From: Fibrobacteria bacterium GUT77
Lineage (GTDB): Bacteria; Fibrobacterota; Chitinivibrionia; Chitinivibrionales; Chitinispirillaceae
Assembly: GCA_001462255.1 (NCBI GenBank)
Contig: LIUJ01000281.1
Span: 1 to 6,764, forward strand
Direction: 5' to 3'
Length of the DNA: 6,764 bases
Shown in pieces: positions 1 to 6,181 of this stretch. The position numbers and the translations under genes were made by a program. Every line of letters begins with the position of its first letter. Position 1 is the stretch's first letter. Below the pieces are notes generated by a model. That model worked only from the letters and a program-made list of their open reading frames with translations, ran no database searches and was not told the DNA's origin.

Positions 1-3000
1 CGTGCCTTTCTCCCGCCACTCCTTTTTGGCTATCTCTGCCGCTTTTGGGTGGTTGTCCGGCACGCCTGCGGTCTCTGCGAGGGAGAACTTCACGTCCTCG
101 CTATTTTTCTTGCCGGATTGGGAAATATTTTGTATATTATTAGTAGCCGACTGTGTTCCTTGTTTTAGCAACGCTGGTTCGTTGGGAGCTGTTAAATCAG
201 CAGAGCTTGGACTTAAGAGGGAACCCGAAGGTGCTTTTGCATTCCTAGGACTTAACTCGGTCGGTTTTTTAACAACCATAGTCTTTATTTCAATAGTTCT
301 TGCATCTACTATTGCATCGGCTATAACTATCGTTCCGTCAGAATATCTTTTGCTTATGAGAACGCTTCGCTTTTCTTCTCCACCGACCCAAGTACTACTT
401 CCCCTCTCTATGTTATCAAAGTTTCTGAGAACATCGGGTATAAGAACAAAATCCCTCTTTGTAACAGGTGTTTGGTCTGCGTATTTTTCGTTTCCCACGC
501 CGTGCTTATCGTTTATATGGCGCACTTGCGTAAGGGAAATTATTTGCTCTTTTGCGTTTACTTGTGTTCCTAATACTTGGCTTATAGCCGCATTTAGTCT
601 ATTGCTTGGCGTTCCCATACGCTTTATATCTGCACTTCCTGCGGTCTCGCCTTTCCGCTTGCCTTCCGTGTTTGCCGCTTCGTCCCAAATATCCACCATT
701 GCCCTTATCTCTTGCTTGGGCATTTTCTTTAGGCTTTCTTCCCTTGACATTAAAGGCGTACGGCTCTCCGCTTTGCCGAACCACCGCTCAAAGAAGCTCT
801 CTGCGAAAATCTGCTTGTCGCGGGGCACGTCTTCGGTTTCGCTGGGGTCTTTCTTGGTGGCAGCCATGAGCCTTGCCGTTTTGAGGTTGTCCATGCGAAT
901 GGTCTTTTCCTCGCTCTTGTCCAAGGCTTCCGCGCCTTTTCTGCCTATAAGCGAGAATCTTATCTCATTGCTTGGGTCATAGCCCCATTCGTTTATATCG
1001 TTGCCGTCCCACCACAAATGGCGCAAAGGAACATCTTGCTCTATTATCTTATACTCGCCTTCGCCAAAGCGGCTCTCTCCGTGATTGACAGCGTATTTTC
1101 TAGAAAGCGATACCCAGTCCTTAGCAATAAAATTGTTCGCCTCCACATTCTTAGGGACGGCTCTGTATGCTTTTGCGGTAATGTTGTTAGGGTTCTTCCC
1201 TGCTTGTATCTGTGCTTTTACTCTATTGACCGCATTGAAGCTCTCTATACTTTCTGGCGTATTGTATAGGTAATTGTTTCCTGATGAGCCGTATTTCCTA
1301 TCAAAGAAATCTTTTGGCACGTTATGCGTGCCTCTTGCTATTTCGGATAAATTGAAACTTCCAGCGTCCTCAAAAGCTTCTTCCGGCGTTTCATAATCCA
1401 TCGTGGGAGCCGAGTGTTCGTCTCTGAAATCTTGTTTCCCTTCGCTTTCTTCCCACTTCTTTTTTGCGTTTTTGTATTCTTCGCTTTGGTAATCCGGTGG
1501 TTCCAAATGATATTTACCATCTTTCCCTTTTTGCCACCCTAACCTGCTCCGCTTCTTCGTTTCGTTCCCTTTCAAGCTGAACGGCAATTCCTCTCCGTTC
1601 TCATCGTAGTATTTGTCCTCGCTATCCTCTCTGGCGTGAACGAACCTGTCGCCTCTTAGCTTTGCTCCCGCTTTGCCCTCGCCCACGGCTTGCTTAACCT
1701 TTTGCAATAGCTCGTCCGGCACCGGTATGTCTTTTACCTTCGCCTCCGCTGGCTCTGGATAGCCTAGCCTGTGCGCAAAGGTCTGGGCTACAAGTTCTGT
1801 GTTGCTCGGTATCTTTTTGCCGTTCTCTATAGCCCACCGCCTAACGTTTGCTTTCCACTCCGCAAGCTCCTCCCTAAGCTCTGGGTGGTATTCCAAGCCG
1901 TGCAACGTTTCGTGTGCTATCGTGCCAATATCGCCGCTTGGCGTTATGTTGTTTATGTCGTTCTCTCGGAAGCCCGCAATATGTTCTCTGCCCGCTTGAA
2001 AATCCTCTGTTTGTGAAGCTGCCTCTTTCTTTTCTTCCGGCTCGCTGTCCAAAAAGCGGTATTTCTCCTGCGCTGTGTAGTCAGCGTTGTTCCTAAGCTC
2101 TGCAAGTTTCTTGGTTTCGCTTGCCCTGTCCGGTCTAGCCGCAAATGTCTCTATGCTCTTTTTAACGGAGCGGTCTGCGTTTGCTCCCTGCGTTCCTATG
2201 TCTTGCACGACATTTCCGCTTATAGTGCCCGGCTTCGCAAATCCTGCCGTGCCTGTGCCCAATGCGGCGTTTGCCTCCGCTTTGGAAACTCCGCCTTTCT
2301 CCAATAAAATTCTTTTTGCCGTTTTTATTACGGTCTGCGGCAACGCTTCCAAGCCTAAATCTTCGCCTATATTTCTGCCTATTGCACCAAGGTTAAATTC
2401 TCCGCCTTGCCCTGTTTCAATAGCCGCTTCTGCTAATGCCTCTGCGACCGTTTCGTGTGCATAGTTGCCAAAAAAAGCCTTCAATGAATTTGGGTTTTTC
2501 ATCAAAGCGATTTTCAGCTTGTTTCGCAACTCCACGCCCTCTTGCGTTTGCTTCCATCTTTCCGTGGCTTTCTTGGCTTGCTCCGCGTTCTTAGCGGTTT
2601 TCTCTACACGGCTTGCCACCGCTTTCGCTTTCCTTGCGTTGTTCGCCAAAACAGCGGCGTTTTTCACTATATTGCCAGCCGCTCCCATTCCACCGGACAC
2701 AGCCATAGAAGCAGGCATATAAGCTATCATATTGTTAAAAAATTCACGCCGTTCTTCGGGGTCTTCAAGCAATGTTTCCGCAAGCCCTGGTATGCTCTTA
2801 ACGCCTTCCAATAAAGAAGCGAAAAATCCTTTGTCGTTTTCCTCTATGTACGCGAGTTCATCATCACTTAGCTTTTCTGTTTTCGCTTTCATTTTGAGTT
2901 TGTCAACTTCTTTTTTTGTTTCGTAATTTTGTTTTATTCCTAATGCTCGTATATCTGCGCTTTCCTTCGTTTCAAAGCCTGCTGCCTTGCGAAAAGGTTC

Positions 3001-3627
3001 TGTTATTGCAAATGAAGCGTTGCCTACAGCTTCGCCAACTTGGTCTGCAAGTCCCGCGTTTATGAGTTCTTTTTGCTCTGGGAACCATCTATGGTCGGCA
3101 TAAGTCTTGAAGCCTGCTTTCCATTTGGCGTATTCTTCCGGCGTGGCTTTTTCAAGGTTATGGTATCTTAAAAACGCTTCCAACTGCTGCTTGTTGTTTA
3201 TGCTTGCGCCTATAGGCAATTTACGCATAACATCGTTCTCGTAGCGGTTTTCGTATTCTTTATACTCTGCCGCTTGTTGTTCAAGCTGGGCTTTTTTAGC
3301 TGCTCTTTCTTCCCATTTCTGCACGTTAGGCTGTGTTGTTAGAAGCGTTGACTGCGGAGCTTCTTTCGGGGCGTAAAGCTCCTTGTTGTTCAGCACCCTA
3401 GTGTAGTCCGCTCCTATCACCTTGTCCATAGCGGGGTTCGCTATTACGGGGGCTTGCGTTGGGGGTGGAGACTCGCTTTGAGGTCTATAACCTGTTATCT
3501 TAATTGGAACAATACCAAGTTGTCTTATCTTTTCTTTAACAAGTTTTTCGGCTTCGGTAGTATCTTCGGTGGGAACAGTGAATATTCCCGTTTTGTCCGC
3601 AGTCTGCACTTCAAAGCGTATAGCCAT
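1..3627 (-). CDS. Giant phage polyvalent protein (zincin, ART-like and PBECR nuclease modules), 3' end outside window
   Basis: I translated the minus strand from the ATG at 3627 and found no stop in 1209 codons to base 1, so the C-terminus is missing. Order of parts: alpha/beta start (residues 1-48); Pro-rich linker (49-65); charged coiled coil (about 102-130); hydrophobic/amphipathic stretch (about 300-330) followed by a Lys/Ala-rich helix; zincin motif HETLH (572-576) with candidate third ligand E611; possible ADP-ribosyltransferase-like region (about 756-890); IGRKGAEALDKSEE segment (894-907); PBECR-like nuclease (about 995-1121); Ser/Asn/Pro-rich linker; then the start of another module. 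The tripeptide FSL recurs at module boundaries. This architecture is typical of phage polyvalent proteins, usually thought to enter the host with the DNA. The start lies 4 nt after the preceding stop; the nearest GGAG is about 13 nt away, so translational coupling is likely. Domain names rest on motif recognition; enzymatic activity is untested. Confidence 0.9.
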   Translation of the reverse strand, partial: MAIRFEVQTADKTGIFTVPTEDTTEAEKLVKEKIRQLGIVPIKITGYRPQSESPPPTQAPVIANPAMDKVIGADYTRVLNNKELYAPKEAPQSTLLTTQPNVQKWEERAAKKAQLEQQAAEYKEYENRYENDVMRKLPIGASINNKQQLEAFLRYHNLEKATPEEYAKWKAGFKTYADHRWFPEQKELINAGLADQVGEAVGNASFAITEPFRKAAGFETKESADIRALGIKQNYETKKEVDKLKMKAKTEKLSDDELAYIEENDKGFFASLLEGVKSIPGLAETLLEDPEERREFFNNMIAYMPASMAVSGGMGAAGNIVKNAAVLANNARKAKAVASRVEKTAKNAEQAKKATERWKQTQEGVELRNKLKIALMKNPNSLKAFFGNYAHETVAEALAEAAIETGQGGEFNLGAIGRNIGEDLGLEALPQTVIKTAKRILLEKGGVSKAEANAALGTGTAGFAKPGTISGNVVQDIGTQGANADRSVKKSIETFAARPDRASETKKLAELRNNADYTAQEKYRFLDSEPEEKKEAASQTEDFQAGREHIAGFRENDINNITPSGDIGTIAHETLHGLEYHPELREELAEWKANVRRWAIENGKKIPSNTELVAQTFAHRLGYPEPAEAKVKDIPVPDELLQKVKQAVGEGKAGAKLRGDRFVHAREDSEDKYYDENGEELPFSLKGNETKKRSRLGWQKGKDGKYHLEPPDYQSEEYKNAKKKWEESEGKQDFRDEHSAPTMDYETPEEAFEDAGSFNLSEIARGTHNVPKDFFDRKYGSSGNNYLYNTPESIESFNAVNRVKAQIQAGKNPNNITAKAYRAVPKNVEANNFIAKDWVSLSRKYAVNHGESRFGEGEYKIIEQDVPLRHLWWDGNDINEWGYDPSNEIRFSLIGRKGAEALDKSEEKTIRMDNLKTARLMAATKKDPSETEDVPRDKQIFAESFFERWFGKAESRTPLMSREESLKKMPKQEIRAMVDIWDEAANTEGKRKGETAGSADIKRMGTPSNRLNAAISQVLGTQVNAKEQIISLTQVRHINDKHGVGNEKYADQTPVTKRDFVLIPDVLRNFDNIERGSSTWVGGEEKRSVLISKRYSDGTIVIADAIVDARTIEIKTMVVKKPTELSPRNAKAPSGSLLSPSSADLTAPNEPALLKQGTQSATNNIQNISQSGKKNSEDVKFSLAETAGVPDNHPKAAEIAKKEWREKGT
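265..645 (-). other. PBECR-like nuclease module of the giant protein
   Basis: Residues about 995-1121 carry the pattern of phage-Barnase-EndoU-ColicinE5/D-RelE-like (PBECR) domains: a helical lead-in, IISLTQVRHINDKHG with H1037 and H1042, then DFVLIPDVLRNFDNI (1059-1073), then beta strands VLISKRYSDGTIVIADAIV and a final IEIKTMVVK strand. Families of this group are predicted to cleave RNA and are common as terminal toxin-like modules in Mu F-type and polyvalent phage proteins. H1037 with D1040 or H1042 are candidate catalytic residues by position. This stretch uses more T-ending codons and is richer in AT than the genes to its right, consistent with module exchange. Confidence 0.65.
958..1362 (-). 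other. Possible ADP-ribosyltransferase-like module of the giant protein
   Basis: Residues about 756-890 contain, in order, LSEIARGTHNVPKDFF, AYRAVP (R822), DWVSLSRKYAVNHGES (S840, S842) and WWDGNDINEWGYD (E880). The Arg, Ser and Glu order resembles the R-S-E signature of one class of ADP-ribosyltransferases, with YR in the first strand, a Ser-containing strand, and a late Glu. I recall the same block from other phage polyvalent proteins, always close to the IGRKGA-type segment that follows here at 894. The motif order is seen; the fold assignment is an inference and could be wrong, since this may be a separate large-polyvalent-protein-associated domain. Confidence 0.4.
1738..1950 (-). other. 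Zincin-like metallopeptidase segment of the giant protein (HExxH)
   Basis: Within residues about 560-630 the reading gives IAHETLHGLEYHPE, a canonical HExxH zinc-binding helix (H572, E573, H576). A second helix about 35 residues later, NTELVAQTFAH, supplies E611 as a plausible third zinc ligand, the spacing and context expected of gluzincin-type peptidases. Zincin-like domains are established members of phage polyvalent proteins. The substrate is unknown: it could be a host protein, or the polyprotein itself. The motif is directly visible; catalytic function is inferred. Confidence 0.7.
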
Positions 3628-3631
3628 TTAA

Positions 3632-4525
3632 TTATTGCCACTCCACCTGTACATCATCAACTTTATTAGTTTTTTTCGGCTTTTTCTGCTTCTTTTTCTC
3701 TTTAAGAATTTCTTCGTCCAAGTTCTTAATCCTGGCAACAAGCGTCTGGTACGCTGCTTCGTTTGTGTAATTCGTGGTTTCGCCGCCGCCCTTCTCTCCT
3801 TCTAGGTTTGCTATGCTCAAGTTTGCGGCTGCTAATTTCTTTTCTGCCTCCGCTAGCCATTCCTCGTTCTGGTAATCCGGGTCTCTCCGGGTTTTCTGCA
3901 AACCCTCAATTGCTTTGTTGTGCCTCTCGGTTTCTTTCAGCGCGGCATCGGCGCGTTTATTGTCCGCTTGCTTATCAGCCGCTTCAAGCTCGTGCTTGCG
4001 GTCTTCATTGCGCTGTTTCTGCAAGTTTTCAAAACCGACTAATTTATAGAGACCTTCGTCTAGCTCCGCTTGCGTTGGGGGACGATAATTATCCACTTGT
4101 TGCGTTGAGTTGGATTGGCTACGAGGGTCGTTGTTTTGGAACCTTAGTTTAAATTCTTCTTCGGTCTCGTCTCTAGTTCCGTCTTTAACGCCTTTATCCG
4201 TCATCTCTATAAACGCCCTCGCAGCCTCATCTTTCTGCCTCTGCGCCTCGGCTGCCGCCCTCGCCTTCTCCTTATCCGATATGGCGGAATGCATCGCGTT
4301 GTAGCTCGCCGTCCCAAGCTGGTTGTGTTTCTGGCCTGCCGCAAGCAGGTCGTCCGTGCTTTCGTAGTTTCCGCTTAGGAAGTCTCTCTGGGCTTGCAGC
4401 TCCGCTTCCTTTGCCTCAGCCTCTTTTTGCCTCCGCTCGCGCTCGTCCATATCGCTATAAACGGTTCGCATGGTGCTTCCGAAGTTGTTAAGCGCGTTGT
4501 TCCAAGCCTGCGAGTTCGCTCCCAT
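3632..4525 (-). CDS. Coiled-coil phage virion-associated protein, unknown function
   Basis: A 297 aa, strongly hydrophilic, helix-rich protein. The N-terminus (MGANSQAWNNALNNFGS, 1-17) is followed by charged coiled-coil segments at about 25-48, 85-108 and 165-235, an Asn/Gln/Ser/Pro-rich spacer near 130-155, and a basic Lys-rich tail (KEKKKQKKPKKTNK) near the C-terminus. I recognise no enzymatic motif, signal peptide or membrane span. AGGAG sits 6 nt before the ATG, and this Shine-Dalgarno overlaps the stop of the glycine-zipper gene 9 nt upstream; the giant gene starts 4 nt after this stop. The composition resembles internal or ejection proteins of short-tailed phages, but that is inference from context. 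A scaffold or tail-fibre-associated role cannot be excluded. Confidence 0.85.
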   Translation of the reverse strand: MGANSQAWNNALNNFGSTMRTVYSDMDERERRQKEAEAKEAELQAQRDFLSGNYESTDDLLAAGQKHNQLGTASYNAMHSAISDKEKARAAAEAQRQKDEAARAFIEMTDKGVKDGTRDETEEEFKLRFQNNDPRSQSNSTQQVDNYRPPTQAELDEGLYKLVGFENLQKQRNEDRKHELEAADKQADNKRADAALKETERHNKAIEGLQKTRRDPDYQNEEWLAEAEKKLAAANLSIANLEGEKGGGETTNYTNEAAYQTLVARIKNLDEEILKEKKKQKKPKKTNKVDDVQVEWQ

Positions 4526-4534
4526 AAGATTCTC

Positions 4535-4876
4535 CTAGAATGTTGGTCTGTATTGACTGGCGTAGTAGTCCTTGCTGGCGTTGCTCGTGCCGAGCGGCCC
4601 TTGCTCCCTAAGCTGCCGGAGATATTCGCGCTCGCGCTCCGCCCTGTTAAGGGCATCCTGCTGCTTCCTGTATTCAAGCTCCATCTGGGCTTGCGCCTCC
4701 TGCCGCTTGCGCTCCTTCTCGTCCTCGCTTCCGGCCATATAGCCGCCTATGCCGCCTACGAGCGCGCCTACCCCCGTGCCTATGCCCGTGCCTGCTGGCC
4801 CGAATGCCGAGCCTACGGTTGCTCCCGCTCCCGCTCCGCTTAGTGCGCCTGTCGCCGCTGATGCTCCTGCTCCCAT
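4535..4876 (-). CDS. Small glycine-zipper protein, candidate phage ejection/membrane-inserting protein
   Basis: A 113 aa protein in two halves. Residues 1-50 are almost entirely Gly, Ala, Ser, Thr and Val with repeated GxxxG spacing (for example GPAGTGIGTGVGALVGGIGG at 27-46), the pattern of a glycine zipper able to pack in a membrane. Residues 51-95 switch abruptly to a charged, probably coiled-coil helix (SEDEKERKRQEAQAQ onward), ending in a short Tyr/Ser tail. AGAGGT lies about 5 nt before the ATG, and the start is 23 nt after the stop of the 346 aa gene. Such small Gly-zipper proteins occur among minor virion proteins of phages and are suspected to help DNA cross the cell envelope; that role is inferred here. 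Bases 4741-4860 are about 72% GC by my count, far above the rest of the window. Confidence 0.85.
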   Translation of the reverse strand: MGAGASAATGALSGAGAGATVGSAFGPAGTGIGTGVGALVGGIGGYMAGSEDEKERKRQEAQAQMELEYRKQQDALNRAEREREYLRQLREQGPLGTSNASKDYYASQYRPTF

Positions 4877-4899
4877 ATTCTACCTCTATCTACTAACTT

Positions 4900-5940
4900 T
4901 TACCAACTGTCAGCCCGTTTCTTACGGGATAAATTTTGAACTTTTCCGCCATCAAGCGGCTTTAATGAAAACTCGTAAGTCCTCGTATCTTTGTAACCAT
5001 CATTCCCTTTAAAGCTATTACTATCTTCTATAAGATAAAGCTTTCCATCGTATAAGACCACCGAGCCTTTGCCTTGGGTGTACATTTTGGCAAAGTCGTC
5101 TGTGTCCGAGTAGCTTCCAATTCCATTCTTCTCCGCCCAAGCTTTCATCTCGTTCAAAGACTTCCCCGCAAACGGGTCTTTGCCCTGCGAGTAGGCTTGT
5201 TGCACGGCACTTAACGTCATATTGTTAAAATGCTCCTCTTGCATTTTGGCATTTTGGAAGTCATAATCATCCAAATTCCTTTGAGCGGCTTCCTTTAAAC
5301 TTTGCGAGGCTGAAGGGTCGGCTATGACTTGTCGCCAGTAATCTACCTGTCCCGCTTCCTCGTCCAAAGCCAGCGACTCCGTGCTCTTCGTCTTCCAAGA
5401 GCCGTCCGCGTTCATAAAGCCCGTGTAGTCCGCCCCCGAAACCCCGGTCAGCCTGTCGCTTTGAATCTTGGCGTATAAATCAGGGTTGGTGTTTTTCAGC
5501 ATATCCAGATATTCGCGCTGGTCCTGCTCGTGCTTGGCGGTCTGCTCTCTGAGAAGCTCGTTTTTCCTGTCCAGCAATCCGGCATTCGCCTCCTGCGCGG
5601 CATCGTAGGCCGAGGACATAGCCCTGCTCACGTAATCCGCTCCTACGGCGGGGTTGAAGCCCATAATAGCCGCTTGCTGGCTCGCCTTCTTCTGGGCGTG
5701 CCCGATTAGCTGGTTGTTCTTCTGCTGCGTTTGGCCTCGGTAGTCGTCATACATGCTCTGATAAGTGTTTTGAAGCTCCGTTGAAGCTTTGCCGAGCGTG
5801 CCTTGTATCTGGTTCTGCCTGTCTAACTGCGCCTTCGTTGGTGTCGATGGCGATACGGCAGGCGCGGTGGGCGTAGCTGCTGGATTGTTTGAATTGTTTT
5901 TTTGCCAATCTTCGTAATCAGCCCCGAAAACTTCCGCCAT
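4900..5940 (-). CDS. Helical phage structural/ejection protein, unknown function
   Basis: A 346 aa protein. Residues 1-14 are followed by an Asn/Pro/Ala/Thr/Ser low-complexity linker (15-35), then a long, mostly helical Gln- and Ala-rich region (36-170) including ASQQAAIMGFNPAVGADY and a charged coiled-coil part, and a second helical part (about 190-270). The C-terminus looks beta-rich (SVVLYDGKLYLIED, TYEFSLKPLDGG) and ends in a basic tail. No catalytic motif or signal peptide is visible. The ATG is preceded by GGAGG at 5 nt and overlaps the TAA of the 49 aa gene as TAATG, so the two are probably translationally coupled. The Gln/Ala-rich helical block, with the Gly-zipper and coiled-coil genes next to it, suggests a minor virion or DNA-ejection protein; this is inference. 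Confidence 0.85.
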   Translation of the reverse strand: MAEVFGADYEDWQKNNSNNPAATPTAPAVSPSTPTKAQLDRQNQIQGTLGKASTELQNTYQSMYDDYRGQTQQKNNQLIGHAQKKASQQAAIMGFNPAVGADYVSRAMSSAYDAAQEANAGLLDRKNELLREQTAKHEQDQREYLDMLKNTNPDLYAKIQSDRLTGVSGADYTGFMNADGSWKTKSTESLALDEEAGQVDYWRQVIADPSASQSLKEAAQRNLDDYDFQNAKMQEEHFNNMTLSAVQQAYSQGKDPFAGKSLNEMKAWAEKNGIGSYSDTDDFAKMYTQGKGSVVLYDGKLYLIEDSNSFKGNDGYKDTRTYEFSLKPLDGGKVQNLSRKKRADSW

Positions 5941-6089
5941 TATGCCCTCCGTTCCGCAAGTTTCTTTTCCAAGGCTTTTATCAGGTTTTCCTGCCTCGCG
6001 AACTCGCGCTCAATGTCCGCCATAGCGTTGTTGTACAGCGTTTGCTGCTTACTTTCGCTCATACCCGGTTTCTGCCTTACCAAGTTCAT
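5940..6089 (-). CDS. Small charged helical protein (49 aa), coupled to the 346 aa gene
   Basis: From the ATG at 6089 the minus strand reads MNLVRQKPGMSESKQQTLYN and on to a C-terminal helix ending KALEKKLAERRA, then TAA at 5942-5940. The stop shares a base with the next start (TAATG), a strong sign of a real co-translated gene. The protein is hydrophilic and predicted helical or coiled-coil, with no recognisable family. The start is uncertain. No Shine-Dalgarno precedes 6089. The internal ATG at 6062 would give 40 aa and has only a distant AAGG, about 12 nt upstream. A candidate promoter and a dyad lie directly upstream, so this is probably the first gene of the leftward transcript that ends with the giant gene. 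Confidence 0.65.
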   Translation of the reverse strand: MNLVRQKPGMSESKQQTLYNNAMADIEREFARQENLIKALEKKLAERRA

Positions 6090-6106
6090 ATACGTAATAT
6101 AGCAAA

Positions 6107-6162
6107 ATTCTTGGCGAATAGCGCAAAAAAAATATATTTTGAGCTATTTATTCACCAAGAAT
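6107..6162. repeat. Imperfect inverted repeat in the only intergenic region
   Basis: On the plus strand ATTCTTGGCGAAT (6107-6119) and ATTCACCAAGAAT (6150-6162) are inverted copies; in leftward RNA they form a 13-bp stem with a single G-U pair, extended by AGC/GCT across a small bulge, with a loop of about 20 nt. The right arm also belongs to a short palindrome AAGAATAATTCTT (6157-6169), so two foldings compete. In leftward RNA the 3' flank is AAUUUUGCUAUAUUA, only a weak U-tract, so this is a poor intrinsic terminator. An operator or leader structure is equally possible. Confidence 0.55.
6131..6158 (-). promoter_or_regulatory. Candidate sigma-70-type promoter for the leftward operon
   Basis: On the minus strand TTGGTG (6158-6153) is followed after 16 nt by TATATT (6136-6131), a fair match to -35 and -10 hexamers. 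Transcription would start near 6124, about 35 nt before the first candidate ATG of the 49 aa gene. The -35 element lies inside the right arm of the inverted repeat, so a protein bound to the dyad could compete with polymerase. The region is AT-rich, so chance matches are likely. A second possible site is the extended -10 TGCTATATT at 6104-6096, which lacks a good -35. Confidence 0.4.
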
Positions 6163-6181
6163 AATTCTTTTTATTGACTGA

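Noticed and set aside
2..982. Long plus-strand open frame of 326 codons starting at GTG
   Set aside because: It lies opposite the giant gene; its product is an unstructured-looking Phe/Ser/Leu-rich sequence, and the minus frame contains clear domain motifs. It is an antisense shadow.
1338..1520. Minus-strand 60-codon frame nested in the giant gene
   Set aside because: It is out of frame with the continuous giant reading, which runs through this region without interruption, and has no ribosome-binding evidence.
2437..2457. HETVAEA at residues 391-397 of the giant protein as a zinc-peptidase motif
   Set aside because: The second histidine of HExxH is missing (Ala at that position), so it is not a zincin site; the real one is at 572-576.
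4375..4677. Minus-strand 100-codon frame across the junction of the Gly-zipper and coiled-coil genes
   Set aside because: It overlaps two better genes in a different frame; both of those have strong Shine-Dalgarno sequences, and this one has a composition typical of a shifted reading.
4394..5012. Plus-strand frames opposite the Gly-zipper gene (4394-4843 and 4749-5012)
   Set aside because: They arise from the high-GC Gly/Ala codons read in reverse (Ala/Pro/Leu/Arg-rich products), without a start signal or family resemblance.
6107..6162. Intrinsic terminator after the 68 aa gene
   Set aside because: The stem is AT-rich with a large loop and only a short, interrupted U-tract follows it; I kept it as an inverted repeat of unknown role.
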